A stretch of DNA of 64,000 bases. Source: WJLY01 sp964562405. Its GTDB lineage: Bacteria; Joyebacterota; Joyebacteria; Joyebacterales; Joyebacteraceae. The notes under the pieces were generated by a model. The model was not told the DNA's origin, searched no databases, and saw only the letters and a list, made by a program, of their open reading frames with translations. Both the position numbers and the translations under genes were made by a program. Positions 17,513 to 26,175 of this stretch are shown one piece after another. The stretch's first letter is position 1. Each line of letters opens with the position of its first letter. The stretch is taken from positions 10,356-74,355 of the forward strand of contig CAZLTC010000003.1 of the NCBI GenBank assembly GCA_964562405.1. The letters run 5' to 3'.

Positions 17513-18352
17513 ATGCGAGTCATCGTGACAGGCGGAAGCGGGCTGGTCGGCAGGCGCATAGTGCCGCTCCTTTCCGCAGACCACGACGTCCTGAACCTGG
17601 ATCTCAGGCCCCCCGTGGACGGCTCGTCCTCGGAGTACCTGTCCTGCGACATACTCGACGCGGGCACCGTCCGCAGCGCGGTGGAAGGGGCCGACGCTAT
17701 CGTCCACGCGGCCGCCATCCCCGGCCCCAAGTTCGGGATGACCGACGACATCTACCTCACCAACATAGAGGGTACGCGGAGGGTAGCCGACGCAGCGTTC
17801 GCGGCGGGCATCCGCCGCTTCGTCAATATTTCAAGTGAGTCCGTGCTCGGGTTTGCGTTCGGGGCCGGCAGGATCAGGCCCAAATACTTCCCGATCGACG
17901 AGGAGCACGTGCTCGCGGCCATCGACCCCTACGGGCGGAGCAAACTCATGGCCGAGGAGTCGCTGACGGACAAGCGCCCTCCGGAGGCCGTGGTCGTCAG
18001 CTTGAGGCCCTCCTGGGTCTGGGTCGAGGAGGAGTACGCGCAGTGCCGCCGTCTCACCCACGACCCGGGGCAGTGGGTGGGCGGCCTGTGGTCGTACATT
18101 CACGGCGACGACCTGGCGGAGGCGGTGAGGCTCGCCCTGGAGAAGGAACTCCAACCGGGACACTATCCTCTGTACATTACGGCCGCCGACAACGGCACCA
18201 TCTTCCGCACAAGAGAGCTCGCCCAGAAGCACTACCCGCAGACGACCTTCCGCCCCGGCATTGCCAGGTACGGCGGACTCATAGCCGGCCGGGAGGCGAT
18301 GCGGCTGCTCGGATTCTCCCCCAAGCTCACCTGGCGCAGGTTCCTGGAATGA
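17513..18352 (+). CDS. NAD-dependent epimerase/dehydratase (extended SDR)
   Basis: A 279-residue extended short-chain dehydrogenase. The N-terminal Rossmann motif TGGSGLVG (residues 6-13) binds NAD(P). DILDAGTVRSAV and VHAAAIPG are typical of the second half of the cofactor site. The catalytic Tyr-Lys pair is in DPYGRSK, and the Ser in NISSESVLG. The family acts on sugar nucleotides or uronic acids; the compact length resembles uronate dehydrogenase-like members. The substrate is not determinable. Its stop overlaps the next gene's ATG (ATGA), so it is co-translated with a nucleoside hydrolase. Together they could serve sugar or nucleoside salvage. Confidence 0.85.
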   Translation: MRVIVTGGSGLVGRRIVPLLSADHDVLNLDLRPPVDGSSSEYLSCDILDAGTVRSAVEGADAIVHAAAIPGPKFGMTDDIYLTNIEGTRRVADAAFAAGIRRFVNISSESVLGFAFGAGRIRPKYFPIDEEHVLAAIDPYGRSKLMAEESLTDKRPPEAVVVSLRPSWVWVEEEYAQCRRLTHDPGQWVGGLWSYIHGDDLAEAVRLALEKELQPGHYPLYITAADNGTIFRTRELAQKHYPQTTFRPGIARYGGLIAGREAMRLLGFSPKLTWRRFLE

Positions 18353-19308
18353 CGCCCGCGCGGATCATCATCGACGCCGACACGGGTGTGGACGACGCGC
18401 TCGCTATCGTGCTCGCCGCCCATTCGCCGGGGCTGTCGGTCGCAGCCATCACGGCGGTCGCCGGCAACGCGGAGGTCGGCGAGTGTGCAAGGAACGCGCT
18501 GCTGCTCGCCGAGTCGCTCTGGCCCAACAGGACTCCGATCGTGTCTGAGGGCGCATCCGCCCCCCTCGACATACCGCTCACGACGGCTCCGGAGGTTCAC
18601 GGGGATGACGGACTTGGCGGATCGAGGGGCTCGCTTCGGCCGCCCCGCATGATCCGCGCGACGGCGCCGGCCCACGAACTCCTGCTCGAGCTGGCCAACA
18701 TGGCGCCGGCTGAGCTGGTCCTCGTGGCCACCGGCCCCTTGACGAACCTCGCACTGGTGCACAGGGAGCATCCCGACGCCCTGGCCTTGTTCCGCCGGAT
18801 CGTCGTGATGGGAGGCGCGTTCTCCGTCCCCGGCAACACCGGACCGGTCGCCGAGTTCAACTTCTACGTCGACCCGCTGGCCGCGGACACGGTCCTCGGG
18901 CTGGGACTCGACATCACCGTCGTTCCGCTCGATGTCACGACCACCGTAAGCGTAGCGCGCGACGAGCTGGACAAACTGCCCGCCTGGTCGGAGTCGCTCG
19001 ACGCGAAACCGGGCACGCTTCCGGCGATCATCGCCAGAGCGCTCGACCACTACATCCGATACCAGTTCTCCGAATCGGGATTGAACGCGGGGTACATGCA
19101 CGACCCGGTGGCACTGTGCGCCGCCCTCGCGCCCGGACTCATCGGCACCCGGGAGATGGCCGTCCGCGTCGTGCTCGACGGGCCCGACCGCGGCCGCTCT
19201 GTCGAGGCCAATGACAGCCGCCCGCCCGTGCGGGTTGCGGTCAACGTTGACGCTACGGCGATGCGGGCGCTCATCCACAGGCGCGTGCTCGAGCCATTGT
19301 TCGGGTAG
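18349..19308 (+). CDS. Inosine/uridine-preferring nucleoside hydrolase
   Basis: A 319-residue nucleoside hydrolase, which splits ribonucleosides to ribose and base. The start is ATG 18349, overlapping the upstream stop by four bases; the longer frame from 18043 lies inside the epimerase gene and is rejected. The calcium-binding N-terminal motif IIDADTGVDDALA (residues 6-18) is intact. VLVATGPLTNLAL and the VVMGGAF segment are conserved. The C-terminal catalytic His region may be MHDPVALC (about residue 248), which fits the family HDP motif. It is cytoplasmic. A strong terminator follows 150 bases downstream. Confidence 0.9.
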   Translation: MTPARIIIDADTGVDDALAIVLAAHSPGLSVAAITAVAGNAEVGECARNALLLAESLWPNRTPIVSEGASAPLDIPLTTAPEVHGDDGLGGSRGSLRPPRMIRATAPAHELLLELANMAPAELVLVATGPLTNLALVHREHPDALALFRRIVVMGGAFSVPGNTGPVAEFNFYVDPLAADTVLGLGLDITVVPLDVTTTVSVARDELDKLPAWSESLDAKPGTLPAIIARALDHYIRYQFSESGLNAGYMHDPVALCAALAPGLIGTREMAVRVVLDGPDRGRSVEANDSRPPVRVAVNVDATAMRALIHRRVLEPLFG

Positions 19309-19338
19309 ACCGAACCCCGATCCTCCTCGCACGTGCTT

Positions 19339-19447
19339 GTCCGGTTGGGTCCCCCTAGGGCGGCCCGCTTCGCTTGGCATCGCTGACGACGCGCGTTCAT
19401 GCGCGTCGTCGCGCTGCACGCACGCCTACGGGGGACACCAACCGGAC
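19339..19447. repeat. Nested imperfect inverted repeat (about 110 bp)
   Basis: The outer arms GTCCGGTTGG (19339-19348) and CCAACCGGAC (19438-19447) pair over 10 bp. They continue through GTCCCCC and GGGGGAC after a one-base bulge. Inside is a perfect 10-bp hairpin, GACGACGCGC (19385-19394) and GCGCGTCGTC (19401-19410). No coding potential is evident. The element is distinct from the terminator that follows it. It may be a mobile palindromic element or a structured RNA. Confidence 0.6.
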
Positions 19448-19462
19448 TCACCGCGCACATAG

Positions 19463-19498
19463 CCGAGCGGGGGTGGGATCTCTCCCACCCCCGCTCGG
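19463..19498. terminator. Strong bidirectional terminator
   Basis: A perfect 16-bp stem (19463-19478 with 19483-19498) and a TCTC loop. It lies between the rightward nucleoside hydrolase and the end of the leftward hydrogenase operon. It can terminate both. Confidence 0.8.
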
Positions 19499-19527
19499 AG
19501 TCTGCGTTCGTCTGCTGCCGCCCGCGC

Positions 19528-20133
19528 CTACCCCAGCCAGTCCTCCGTCAGGTAGACCTCCCGCCTGCAGGCCGGGCACATGATCATGTAGGAGTCTTGG
19601 CGGCCGATCGGCTTGTCTTCCGGCCGAGCCGTCGGGTCCTGGGTCGCGCCGAAGCGCTGGTGAAGCGCCACCAGGAGCGTCGGGTTCGCGACCGCAAGCG
19701 AGCCGACCTTCCGCGCGATCCACTCCAGGTGTTCGCGGGTCGTGATCACATCGCCGCAGTGCTCGCAGCGAACGAGTTCTTTCTCGACCGACGTCACCGC
19801 CTGAGCCCTATCGAACACCGCCAGCGCAAAATTGTGCGAGAGCTGGATGCCCTTCTTGGTGGTGCACATCGCCTCGCACTGGCCGCAGTAGATGCAGTTG
19901 TCGAAGTGGTGAATGAGCGTCCGGGTGTCCCCCTCGTCGACCACGTCGATCGTCCTCGCCGGACACACCTCCGCGCACGCACCGCAGCCTATGCAGTCCT
20001 CCTCGCTGTAGAGCGGCTGGCCGCGGAACGCCTCGGCCGGCTCCAGCGGCGTGAAGGGGAACGTGGTAGTGTACGGTCCCTTCACGACGGCGGTGAGGGC
20101 TTCCTTGAGTTCCCGAAGCTTCGGTTTCTTCAT
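19528..20133 (-). CDS. Ferredoxin-type hydrogenase subunit (NuoI/MbhN-like)
   Basis: A 201-residue iron-sulfur protein, last gene of the hydrogenase operon. It carries two [4Fe-4S] motifs, CIGCGACAEVCP (about residues 47-58) and CIYCGQCEAMC (about 80-90). This is the arrangement of complex I subunit NuoI and hydrogenase subunit MbhN, which wire electrons to the small subunit. The C-terminal extension is unusual: CEHCGD and CPAC look like a rubredoxin/zinc-ribbon pair, as in some EchF/HycF-like subunits. It is peripheral to the membrane and cytoplasmic. The ATG at 20133 has GGGGAGA upstream, and there is a 66-base gap after mrpG. Confidence 0.85.
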   Translation of the reverse strand: MKKPKLRELKEALTAVVKGPYTTTFPFTPLEPAEAFRGQPLYSEEDCIGCGACAEVCPARTIDVVDEGDTRTLIHHFDNCIYCGQCEAMCTTKKGIQLSHNFALAVFDRAQAVTSVEKELVRCEHCGDVITTREHLEWIARKVGSLAVANPTLLVALHQRFGATQDPTARPEDKPIGRQDSYMIMCPACRREVYLTEDWLG

Positions 20134-20199
20134 CTCGGATAGTCTCCCCGGGGGATCTCACCCGCGAGCCGAAACGCCCGCGCGGGCCCTTGGGCCCCG

Positions 20200-20535
20200 C
20201 TAGTGCCCCACGTCCTCCCTGTACTTGTCGATAACGCTGCCGCGCCAGAGTGGCACGCCGGATAGGTGCGCGCCTCTCGCAAGTGCGTGGCTTCCCGTCG
20301 GCGAGGTCCACAGCACGAAGACCGCCGCCAGGAGCGCCTTGATGCCCATCGCCGACCAGCCACTATGGACGAGCACGCCGACCAGGATGAGGCAGGTCCC
20401 CAGCGTCACGCACTTCGTCGCGGCCTGCAGCCTGTTGTAGACGTCGGGAAGACGGATGAGGCCGATGGCCCCGACGATATCGAAGAACACGCCTATCGAT
20501 ATGAGGATGTACGGTGCGACTCCGCCGTTACTCAT
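20200..20535 (-). CDS. mrpG: Mrp antiporter subunit G
   Basis: A 111-residue membrane protein of the MnhG/PhaG family. Three hydrophobic helices are visible: ILISIGVFFDIVGAIGLIRLPD, TKCVTLGTCLILVGVLV, and ALLAAVFVLWTSPTGSHALARGAHLSG. The segments GLIRLPDVYNRLQAATK and SPTGSHALARGA are family signatures. It is a small membrane subunit of the multisubunit Na+/H+ antiporter module. The ATG at 20535 follows GGAGGGG and overlaps the mrpF stop by eight bases, supporting translational coupling. Confidence 0.9.
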   Translation of the reverse strand: MSNGGVAPYILISIGVFFDIVGAIGLIRLPDVYNRLQAATKCVTLGTCLILVGVLVHSGWSAMGIKALLAAVFVLWTSPTGSHALARGAHLSGVPLWRGSVIDKYREDVGH

Positions 20536-20782
20536 CGAATCCCCTCCCCTCCAGGTACTTCGCAAGAGCCAGCGTACCGATGAAGGACAGGAGCGCCCAT
20601 GCGATCGCCACGTTCAGGTAGTAGTCCTTGCCGGTGATGAGCCCGAACACCCCGCAGATCCCAACCACCATCACGCCGATAGTGTCGATCGCCACTGCCC
20701 TGTCGGGAGCCGTCGGCCCCCTGGCCACCCGAAAGAGGCAGATGAATGTCCCGATGATCAGGAGCATAAGGAACGTCTGCAT
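20528..20782 (-). CDS. mrpF: Mrp antiporter subunit F
   Basis: An 84-residue MnhF/MrpF family membrane protein with three predicted helices. The conserved RVARGPTAPDRAVAIDTIG motif after helix 1 is diagnostic. It is a membrane component of the Mrp cation/proton antiporter module, equivalent to MbhB of archaeal membrane-bound hydrogenases. Its ATG overlaps the mrpE stop by one base (TGATG), a sign of tight coupling. Confidence 0.92.
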   Translation of the reverse strand: MQTFLMLLIIGTFICLFRVARGPTAPDRAVAIDTIGVMVVGICGVFGLITGKDYYLNVAIAWALLSFIGTLALAKYLEGRGFDE

Positions 20783-21285
20783 CAGTCGAAAACCCTCCTC
20801 AAGGTGACCTCGAAACGCCCGGCGATGTCCCGGGTCATTGCCTCCGTGTCCTCGAGATTCTCGTGAACGTTGATCCAGTGCACGTACAGCCAGTCGTCGA
20901 TGATGTCGACCGTGAGCGTGCCGGGCGTCAGTGTGATCGAGTTCGCCAGGAACGTCTTGGCCTCATCGGTCTTGAGCGTCGTCTTGATCTTCACGATGCC
21001 GGGCCTGATCGGCATGTTCGGGTGGACCACCCGGTAGAGCACGTCGAAGTTAGCAAGGATGATCCAGAACGAAAGCGAGATCATGTGCATGAGCGCCCAG
21101 AACCACCGCACCGGACTGAAGAGCCTCTCCACACGCCTGGGAAGCAGTCCCGAGAGCAGGAATGCGAACAGGACCGCGATGACTGCCCCGACGATGACTC
21201 CCTGCACGTCGAGCGACCACGTGAGGAGCATCCACAGGGCGAAGATGATGATGAGATCGAGAAGTCTTCTTTTCAATCGTTCCAT
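20782..21285 (-). CDS. mrpE: Mrp antiporter subunit E
   Basis: A 167-residue MnhE family protein. I prefer the ATG at 21285-21283, which has GGAG six bases upstream, over a GTG four codons earlier (21297). There are two N-terminal helices (LIIIFALWMLLTWSL; VIVGAVIAVLFAFLLSGLL) and a third near IILANFDVLYRVV. A soluble C-terminal domain contains the hallmark ANSITLTPGTLTVDI followed by LYVHWI. It is equivalent to MbhA. It lies between mrpD (16-base gap) and mrpF. Confidence 0.9.
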   Translation of the reverse strand: MERLKRRLLDLIIIFALWMLLTWSLDVQGVIVGAVIAVLFAFLLSGLLPRRVERLFSPVRWFWALMHMISLSFWIILANFDVLYRVVHPNMPIRPGIVKIKTTLKTDEAKTFLANSITLTPGTLTVDIIDDWLYVHWINVHENLEDTEAMTRDIAGRFEVTLRRVFD

Positions 21286-21301
21286 CGGACTCTCCACCCC
21301 C

Positions 21302-22846
21302 CTAGCCGAGGACCAGCTTCACGTACTCAGCGCTGTTCAGAAGTGCATCCCTGGCCGGGCCGAGCATGCGCTCCCCGACCGCGGGCTGTGTGACGGCGAG
21401 TATTCCCAGGCCGACACAGACGATCGCAAGCAGGATCAGAGGAACGTACATCGCCGCGGGGACCTCGTGGGCCTTCTCGACGCTCTTGCCGACGTCCCCG
21501 AAGATGATGTGCCTCTGCACCTTCACGTAGTACACCAGAGTCACGAACGCCATCGCGATGGCCACCCCGCCGATCGCGAAGTGCCCCGACTTGACGACCG
21601 CGACGATGATGATCAGCTTGCTCCAGAACCCGCTGAACGGTGGCACGCCGGCTATCGACAGCGCGGCCAGATTGGTCGTGGCGGCCGTTATCGGCATGCG
21701 CTCGCGCAGCCCGCCCAGGAGCTTCAGATCCCTCGTCCCGGTCGCGTACTGTATGGCGCCGGACGAGAGGAAGAGGAGCGATTTGAACGACGCGTGGTTG
21801 ATGAGATGGAAGAGCCCGCCGAAGATCGCCAGCGCCGCCAGTGAGCGTGACCCGCCCATCGCGAGGATCTTGGCTCCGATGCCGAGCCCGAGCGTGACAT
21901 AGCCTATCTGTCCGATCGAGCTGTACGCCAGGAGCCTCTTGAAGTCCCACTGCCCGACCGCCATGAGCCCGCCGAGCACTATCGACATCACCGAGAAAGC
22001 GATCATCGCGTTGGCGATGATGAGCGAGCCCGGCTGCGTCGGGGCGAACCCGAACACGTTGAAGAACACGCGGCACATGGCGTAGACGCCGAGGCTCTTG
22101 ATGACCACGCCCGACAGCATCGCCGATATCGGCGCCGGCGCCGACGGGTGCGCGTCCGGCAGCCACGCGTGGAACGGGACGACCGCGGCCTTCAGCGCAA
22201 ATCCCATCAGGAAGAGCGCGGACGCCAGCAGAAGCGCGGGATTCATCCCCGGTCCCGCCCACTTCGTGCTGATCTCCCTGGCGACGTCCGCCATGTTCAG
22301 CGACCCGGTGACCGCGTAGACGGTCCCGATCGCGAAGAGGATCATCACCGAAGCGACGCTCCCCAGGATCAGATACTTGAAGCCGGCCTCCAGCTCGTCT
22401 GCCTCGACTCCGAACGCGACCAGCGCGTACGAGGCGATCGACGCGACCTCCAGGAAGACGAAGAGGTTGAAGAGGTCGCCCGATATGACCACGCCGTTCA
22501 TCCCCGCCACCATGAGCATGAAAAGCCCGTAGTACTTGTCGAGCCCCGTGTACTCCTTCATGTACTTGAGGGAGAAGATGATGCACAGGAAGGCGATGAC
22601 GTTGATGGCCACCAGAAGAAGGATGGAGAGCCCGTCCGCCACGACCGCAATGCCGATCGGCGCCACCCACTTCCCCATGTAGAGCACCGTCGCCGGCCCG
22701 CCTATCGCCATCAGCGCCATCACAGCCAGCACGGCCGTACTCGCGGTAGCCAGGACCTCACCGCTCTTCTTCCACCACAATGCGAGCATCGGGATGAGAA
22801 ACGCGGCCGCGAGCGGGATCGCTACATACAGCGGGATAAGGTTCAT
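21302..22846 (-). CDS. mrpD: Mrp antiporter subunit D (NuoN/MbhH-like ion pump subunit)
   Basis: A 514-residue proton_antipo_M family protein with about 14 membrane helices. It is homologous to complex I NuoL/M/N and to MbhH/MrpD. Ion-path residues typical of the family are recognisable, including the helix-5 Glu in LFVFLEVASIASYALVAFG and Lys/His residues in KAAVVPFHAWLPDAHP. The segment PSAPAPISAMLSGVVIK and the GYVTLGLGIG region are also conserved. It carries ion translocation coupled to the hydrogenase. It starts 3 bases after mrpC. Confidence 0.93.
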   Translation of the reverse strand: MNLIPLYVAIPLAAAFLIPMLALWWKKSGEVLATASTAVLAVMALMAIGGPATVLYMGKWVAPIGIAVVADGLSILLLVAINVIAFLCIIFSLKYMKEYTGLDKYYGLFMLMVAGMNGVVISGDLFNLFVFLEVASIASYALVAFGVEADELEAGFKYLILGSVASVMILFAIGTVYAVTGSLNMADVAREISTKWAGPGMNPALLLASALFLMGFALKAAVVPFHAWLPDAHPSAPAPISAMLSGVVIKSLGVYAMCRVFFNVFGFAPTQPGSLIIANAMIAFSVMSIVLGGLMAVGQWDFKRLLAYSSIGQIGYVTLGLGIGAKILAMGGSRSLAALAIFGGLFHLINHASFKSLLFLSSGAIQYATGTRDLKLLGGLRERMPITAATTNLAALSIAGVPPFSGFWSKLIIIVAVVKSGHFAIGGVAIAMAFVTLVYYVKVQRHIIFGDVGKSVEKAHEVPAAMYVPLILLAIVCVGLGILAVTQPAVGERMLGPARDALLNSAEYVKLVLG

Positions 22847-22849
22847 CGG

Positions 22850-23197
22850 CTATCCCCTCAGCTTGCTGATCTGTGACATGTCAAAGGTTCCGTGCTTCTC
22901 GTAGAGCCTGATGCACATGGACACCATTAGAGCGAGCACCCCCAGCCCGATGACGATGGACGTCAGCACGAGCGCCTGCGGAAGAGGATCGACGAACCGC
23001 GCCAGCATGCTGTCCGTTGTCCCCTTGTCGACGATCGGAGCCACCCCGTTGTGCTTGTACCCGATGATGATGAGGTAGAGGTTAACGGCGTAATCCATGA
23101 TCACCACGCCGATGACCTTCTTGACGATGTTCTTCTTCGCCACGAGGCAATACAACCCCATCGTGAGCAGAACCACGCACAGAAAGTAGACCGTCAT
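22850..23197 (-). CDS. mrpC: Mrp antiporter subunit C (NuoK-like)
   Basis: A 115-residue MnhC/NuoK family protein with three membrane helices: VYFLCVVLLTMGLYCLV, VVIMDYAVNLYLIIIGY, and DPLPQALVLTSIVIGLGVLALMVSM. The motif DPLPQALVLTSIVIG is the classical MrpC signature. A Glu found in complex I NuoK is replaced by the Asn/Asp pattern in the middle helix, as is common in MrpC. It sits at the junction between the hydrogenase membrane arm and the antiporter subunits. It overlaps mrpB by four bases. Confidence 0.92.
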   Translation of the reverse strand: MTVYFLCVVLLTMGLYCLVAKKNIVKKVIGVVIMDYAVNLYLIIIGYKHNGVAPIVDKGTTDSMLARFVDPLPQALVLTSIVIGLGVLALMVSMCIRLYEKHGTFDMSQISKLRG

Positions 23198-23649
23198 GAT
23201 AGCTCATCCTCGATCATGGACCTGAAGGAACGCCTGCGGAAGATGGCGAGCGCCGAGAAGACAAGGAAGAGCGACGTGCCGACCTTGAACGCGATGGCGA
23301 TATTGATCGGGAGGATCATGCCGGCGCTCATGAGCCGGAACTGCTCTCCCCTCCCGAAGATGTTCATGAAGAAGTACCCGCCCGTGACACCCAGCCACCC
23401 GATGGTAAGGAACGCGAGCGCGCCCGCGGAGTCGAGCACGTGCGCCGTTCTCTCGCCGAGGCGGGAGAATGCGACCTCTTTGCCCTGAGCGAGCAGAAGG
23501 AGGATGAACGCGCAGGCGATGATGACGCCCCCGGCGAAGCCGCCGCCCGGTGTCAGGTGGCCGTACAGAACGATGTACGCGCCGAAGATGACGATGAAGG
23601 CGACGACGAAGTCGGTGATGGTCTTGACTATCAGCGTGAGTCCCTTCAT
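23194..23649 (-). CDS. mrpB: Mrp antiporter subunit B (MbhF-like)
   Basis: A 151-residue MnhB-domain protein. It has four hydrophobic segments and the signature HLTPGGGFAGGVIIACAFILLLLAQG (about residues 31-56), which is near invariant in MrpB/MbhF. It forms the membrane link between the MbhD/E-type subunit and MrpC. It overlaps both neighbours by four bases. Confidence 0.92.
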   Translation of the reverse strand: MKGLTLIVKTITDFVVAFIVIFGAYIVLYGHLTPGGGFAGGVIIACAFILLLLAQGKEVAFSRLGERTAHVLDSAGALAFLTIGWLGVTGGYFFMNIFGRGEQFRLMSAGMILPINIAIAFKVGTSLFLVFSALAIFRRRSFRSMIEDELS

Positions 23650-24203
23650 GCCGTCGCCACCTCCCTCTTCGCTCTCTTCCCGTCCTTGCGGAGCAGAGCG
23701 AGCGCTCCAAGGATGGACCCGAACAGGACCGTCGCCTCCCCGAGCGTGTCGTATGCCCTGTAGTCGAGGATCACCGACGTCACGATGTTGGCGGCATGCG
23801 TCTCCGGGAGACCCCTCATCACGTACACCCTCGACACCCTCATGATCGGCTCTCCGAACTGCGGGAAGCCCTTGCTCCCGAAGATCATCGCGCCGAACCC
23901 CAGGATCAGTCCGAAGAAGATCAGTGAGACGATGACCGCCAGCGTGTCACGGTGCAGGTCGACGGCAGTGTTGTCGAGGAGAATGGTTCCCCTAATGAGG
24001 ATGACGAGAACCAGAATCTCCACGACGAGCTGTGTGATCGCAATGTCGGGCGCCCCGAGGAACAGGAACGCAACCGACAGGGCGAACCCGACGGCGCTCA
24101 CCGAGATCACGGCCGAAAGGAGGTTCCTGGTCTCAATGGCGACGATGGAGCCGATCACCATGAAGATCAGGAGCATGTAAAGCTGAGGAGTGATGTTTTC
24201 CAT
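23646..24203 (-). CDS. MbhD/MbhE-type (DUF4040) hydrogenase-antiporter subunit
   Basis: A 185-residue membrane protein in which two modules usually encoded separately in archaeal Mbh are joined. The first ~85 residues are an MbhD-like DUF4040 domain (NLLSAVISVSAVGFALSVAFLFLGAPDIAITQLVVEILVLVILI). The Glu in QLVVEILVLV is the conserved ion-pathway carboxylate. The second half (TLAVIVSLIFFGLILGFG; ANIVTSVILDYRAYDTLGEATVLF) is MbhE-like, and DYRAYDTLGE is the MrpA C-terminal signature. So it corresponds to the C-terminal part of canonical MrpA, split from the NuoL-like gene upstream. The start is 59 bases after that gene's stop. Confidence 0.88.
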   Translation of the reverse strand: MENITPQLYMLLIFMVIGSIVAIETRNLLSAVISVSAVGFALSVAFLFLGAPDIAITQLVVEILVLVILIRGTILLDNTAVDLHRDTLAVIVSLIFFGLILGFGAMIFGSKGFPQFGEPIMRVSRVYVMRGLPETHAANIVTSVILDYRAYDTLGEATVLFGSILGALALLRKDGKRAKREVATA

Positions 24204-24262
24204 CTAGCGTCTCCCGCCTCTCGCCCATCCATGGAAGTACCACGTCAAAGAAACGTCTTCTG

Positions 24263-26158
24263 CTACTGCGCGTTCACAAGCTGCCTTAAGAGCGTGCTCA
24301 GAAGAGCGAACACGATGGCGCCCAGTCCGATCACGGCCCACGACAGATAAGTGGACAGGACGCCGTTGTGCAGCATCTTGAGGCCGTTGACGATGCCGCC
24401 TCCGAGCCTTCCTCCCAGCACGTAGACGTCGAACACTCGCTGCTCCGCGTTCGCGAAGAGCCCCGCCAGCCCCTTGGTCTCGCGAATCGTGTTGTAGAAG
24501 CCTGTTCCCGCCACGTGCATCGAGTCCATGCTCGCGGGGGGCCTCGTCCCTCCGATGAAGACGTGGCCGGTGCGCATCTTGGTCATCCTGCCGACCAGGA
24601 AGACCAGGAACCCGAAGACGAGACCCAGGAGGATCAGCGTCGTTGCGGTGCCCGGGCTCCAGAAGCCGATCGCGCCCAGGTCGAGCCCGCCGGTCGCGCT
24701 TACGCCGATGGCGCCGTGCACGATGGGGTTGATGAACCTGTCGATCGGGAACTTGGCCCAGACGCCGAACCCGATGCAGAGGATGGCCAGCACGATCATC
24801 GGGACCTGCATGGCCCACGGCGCCTCGTGCACGCGGCTGAACCTGCTCGGCTTCTGACCCAGGAAGGCCGAGTAGAGGACCTTCACGAACGAGGCCAGTG
24901 TCAGCGCACTTCCGAAGAGCGCCGCGATCAGGAAGATCCAGTACGACGACACGCCCCGCGAACCGAGTTCGACGAGGCCCGAGTAGACCATCCACTTGGA
25001 TACGAACCCGTTGAACGGCGGCACGCCGGAGATCGACACCGCAAAGATCGCGGTCGCGATGAATGTCACGGGCATGGCCCGAGCGAGGCCGCCCAGCTCC
25101 TTGAGTTCGGTCGTCCCGGTCTCCTTCTCGATCGAGCCGGCCGAGAGGAAGAGTCCGGCCTTGTAGATGGCGTTGTTCAGCATGTGGAAGAGACCGCCCG
25201 CGATGCCTATCGGGATGCCCGTCCCAATGCCAAGGATCATGTACCCGACCTGGCTCACCGCGTGGTATGAGAGCAGCACCTTGAGGTCGTGCTGGATGAG
25301 CGCCATCAGGACGGCGCCGACGATGGTCACGGCGCCTATGATCATGAGCAGCATCATCATGCCGAAGCCGACGCTGAAGATATCGAGGCTGATGCGGGCC
25401 AGCAGATAAATGCCCAGAAGCTTGTCGATGGCGGCGGGCAGGAGCGCCATGACCGGCGTCGGCGCGCCCTTCGCCGCGGCGGGGATCCACGTGTGGAACG
25501 GCATGGCCCCGGCCTTGGTGATGGCGCCGATCATCATGAGAATGTAGATGGTGGTCGTCATGCCGTCGCCGACGAAGATGGAGAGCTTGTCCATCGAGAC
25601 GGTGCCGTAGCGGGCCCAGATCATGGCTACGGCAATGAAGAGCGCCGCGTCCGAGAGCCCAAGCATGATGAAGCTCTTCGCCGCCCCCTCCGCCGCCTGC
25701 ATCTTCTTCAGGCCGATGTTCACGTACACGAAGAGGATGGCCGTCAGCGCTTCCCAGAAGATAAGGAGCACGAGAAGGCTGTTCGACAGGGCCGCCCCGA
25801 CGCTCGCCGCCACGGTCCACAGCAGGAACGCGTAGTAGCGCCTGCCGTCGTACTCACGCGTGAGCCACGAGATCGAGTAGAGGCCGACCCCTAACCCGAA
25901 CAGCGCGATGAACAGGATGATGAACGCGCTGAACTGGGTCAGTAGAAGGTCGAACTGGATCGAAAGCCCTCCCAGAGCCACCAGGTCCTTCACGTACGAA
26001 ATCGGCCAGTGCCCGAAGAGCCGGAGCGCGGCCACGAACGTCCAGACGAGGGCGATCAGGCTCAACGTCTCCCGGACGCCCTTCACTCTTCTCGGAACGA
26101 GAAGACAGAGGCCGCCCGCCAGGGCCGGGACGACGATCGGTACGAGCAACTGTGGCAT
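24263..26158 (-). CDS. NuoL/MrpA N-terminal-like ion-translocating subunit
   Basis: A 631-residue membrane protein of the proton_antipo_M family with about 16 helices. The start is ATG 26158-26156; the much longer frame extending upstream belongs to the hydrogenase large-subunit region read in another frame. Conserved features include LLIFWEALTAILFVYVNIG (helix-5 Glu), AITKAGAMPFHTWIPAAAKGAPTPVMALLPAAIDK and SYHAVSQVGYMILGIG. It is the second antiporter-like subunit, beside MrpD. It ends in a ~150-residue region with a lateral-helix-like stretch. It probably pumps H+ or Na+ driven by hydrogenase electron flow. Confidence 0.92.
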   Translation of the reverse strand: MPQLLVPIVVPALAGGLCLLVPRRVKGVRETLSLIALVWTFVAALRLFGHWPISYVKDLVALGGLSIQFDLLLTQFSAFIILFIALFGLGVGLYSISWLTREYDGRRYYAFLLWTVAASVGAALSNSLLVLLIFWEALTAILFVYVNIGLKKMQAAEGAAKSFIMLGLSDAALFIAVAMIWARYGTVSMDKLSIFVGDGMTTTIYILMMIGAITKAGAMPFHTWIPAAAKGAPTPVMALLPAAIDKLLGIYLLARISLDIFSVGFGMMMLLMIIGAVTIVGAVLMALIQHDLKVLLSYHAVSQVGYMILGIGTGIPIGIAGGLFHMLNNAIYKAGLFLSAGSIEKETGTTELKELGGLARAMPVTFIATAIFAVSISGVPPFNGFVSKWMVYSGLVELGSRGVSSYWIFLIAALFGSALTLASFVKVLYSAFLGQKPSRFSRVHEAPWAMQVPMIVLAILCIGFGVWAKFPIDRFINPIVHGAIGVSATGGLDLGAIGFWSPGTATTLILLGLVFGFLVFLVGRMTKMRTGHVFIGGTRPPASMDSMHVAGTGFYNTIRETKGLAGLFANAEQRVFDVYVLGGRLGGGIVNGLKMLHNGVLSTYLSWAVIGLGAIVFALLSTLLRQLVNAQ

Positions 26159-26175
26159 CTCTCTACCCCCGGAGA

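Noticed and set aside
19339..19447. Integron attC site
   Set aside because: The outer arms begin with GTTGGG and end with CCAAC, the reverse of the RYYYAAC...GTTRRRY order, and no integrase or cassette is nearby.
24204..25820. A 538-codon minus-strand frame within the NuoL-like gene
   Set aside because: Out-of-frame Arg/His/Gly-rich reading without hydrophobic pattern; the other frame is a canonical membrane pump subunit.
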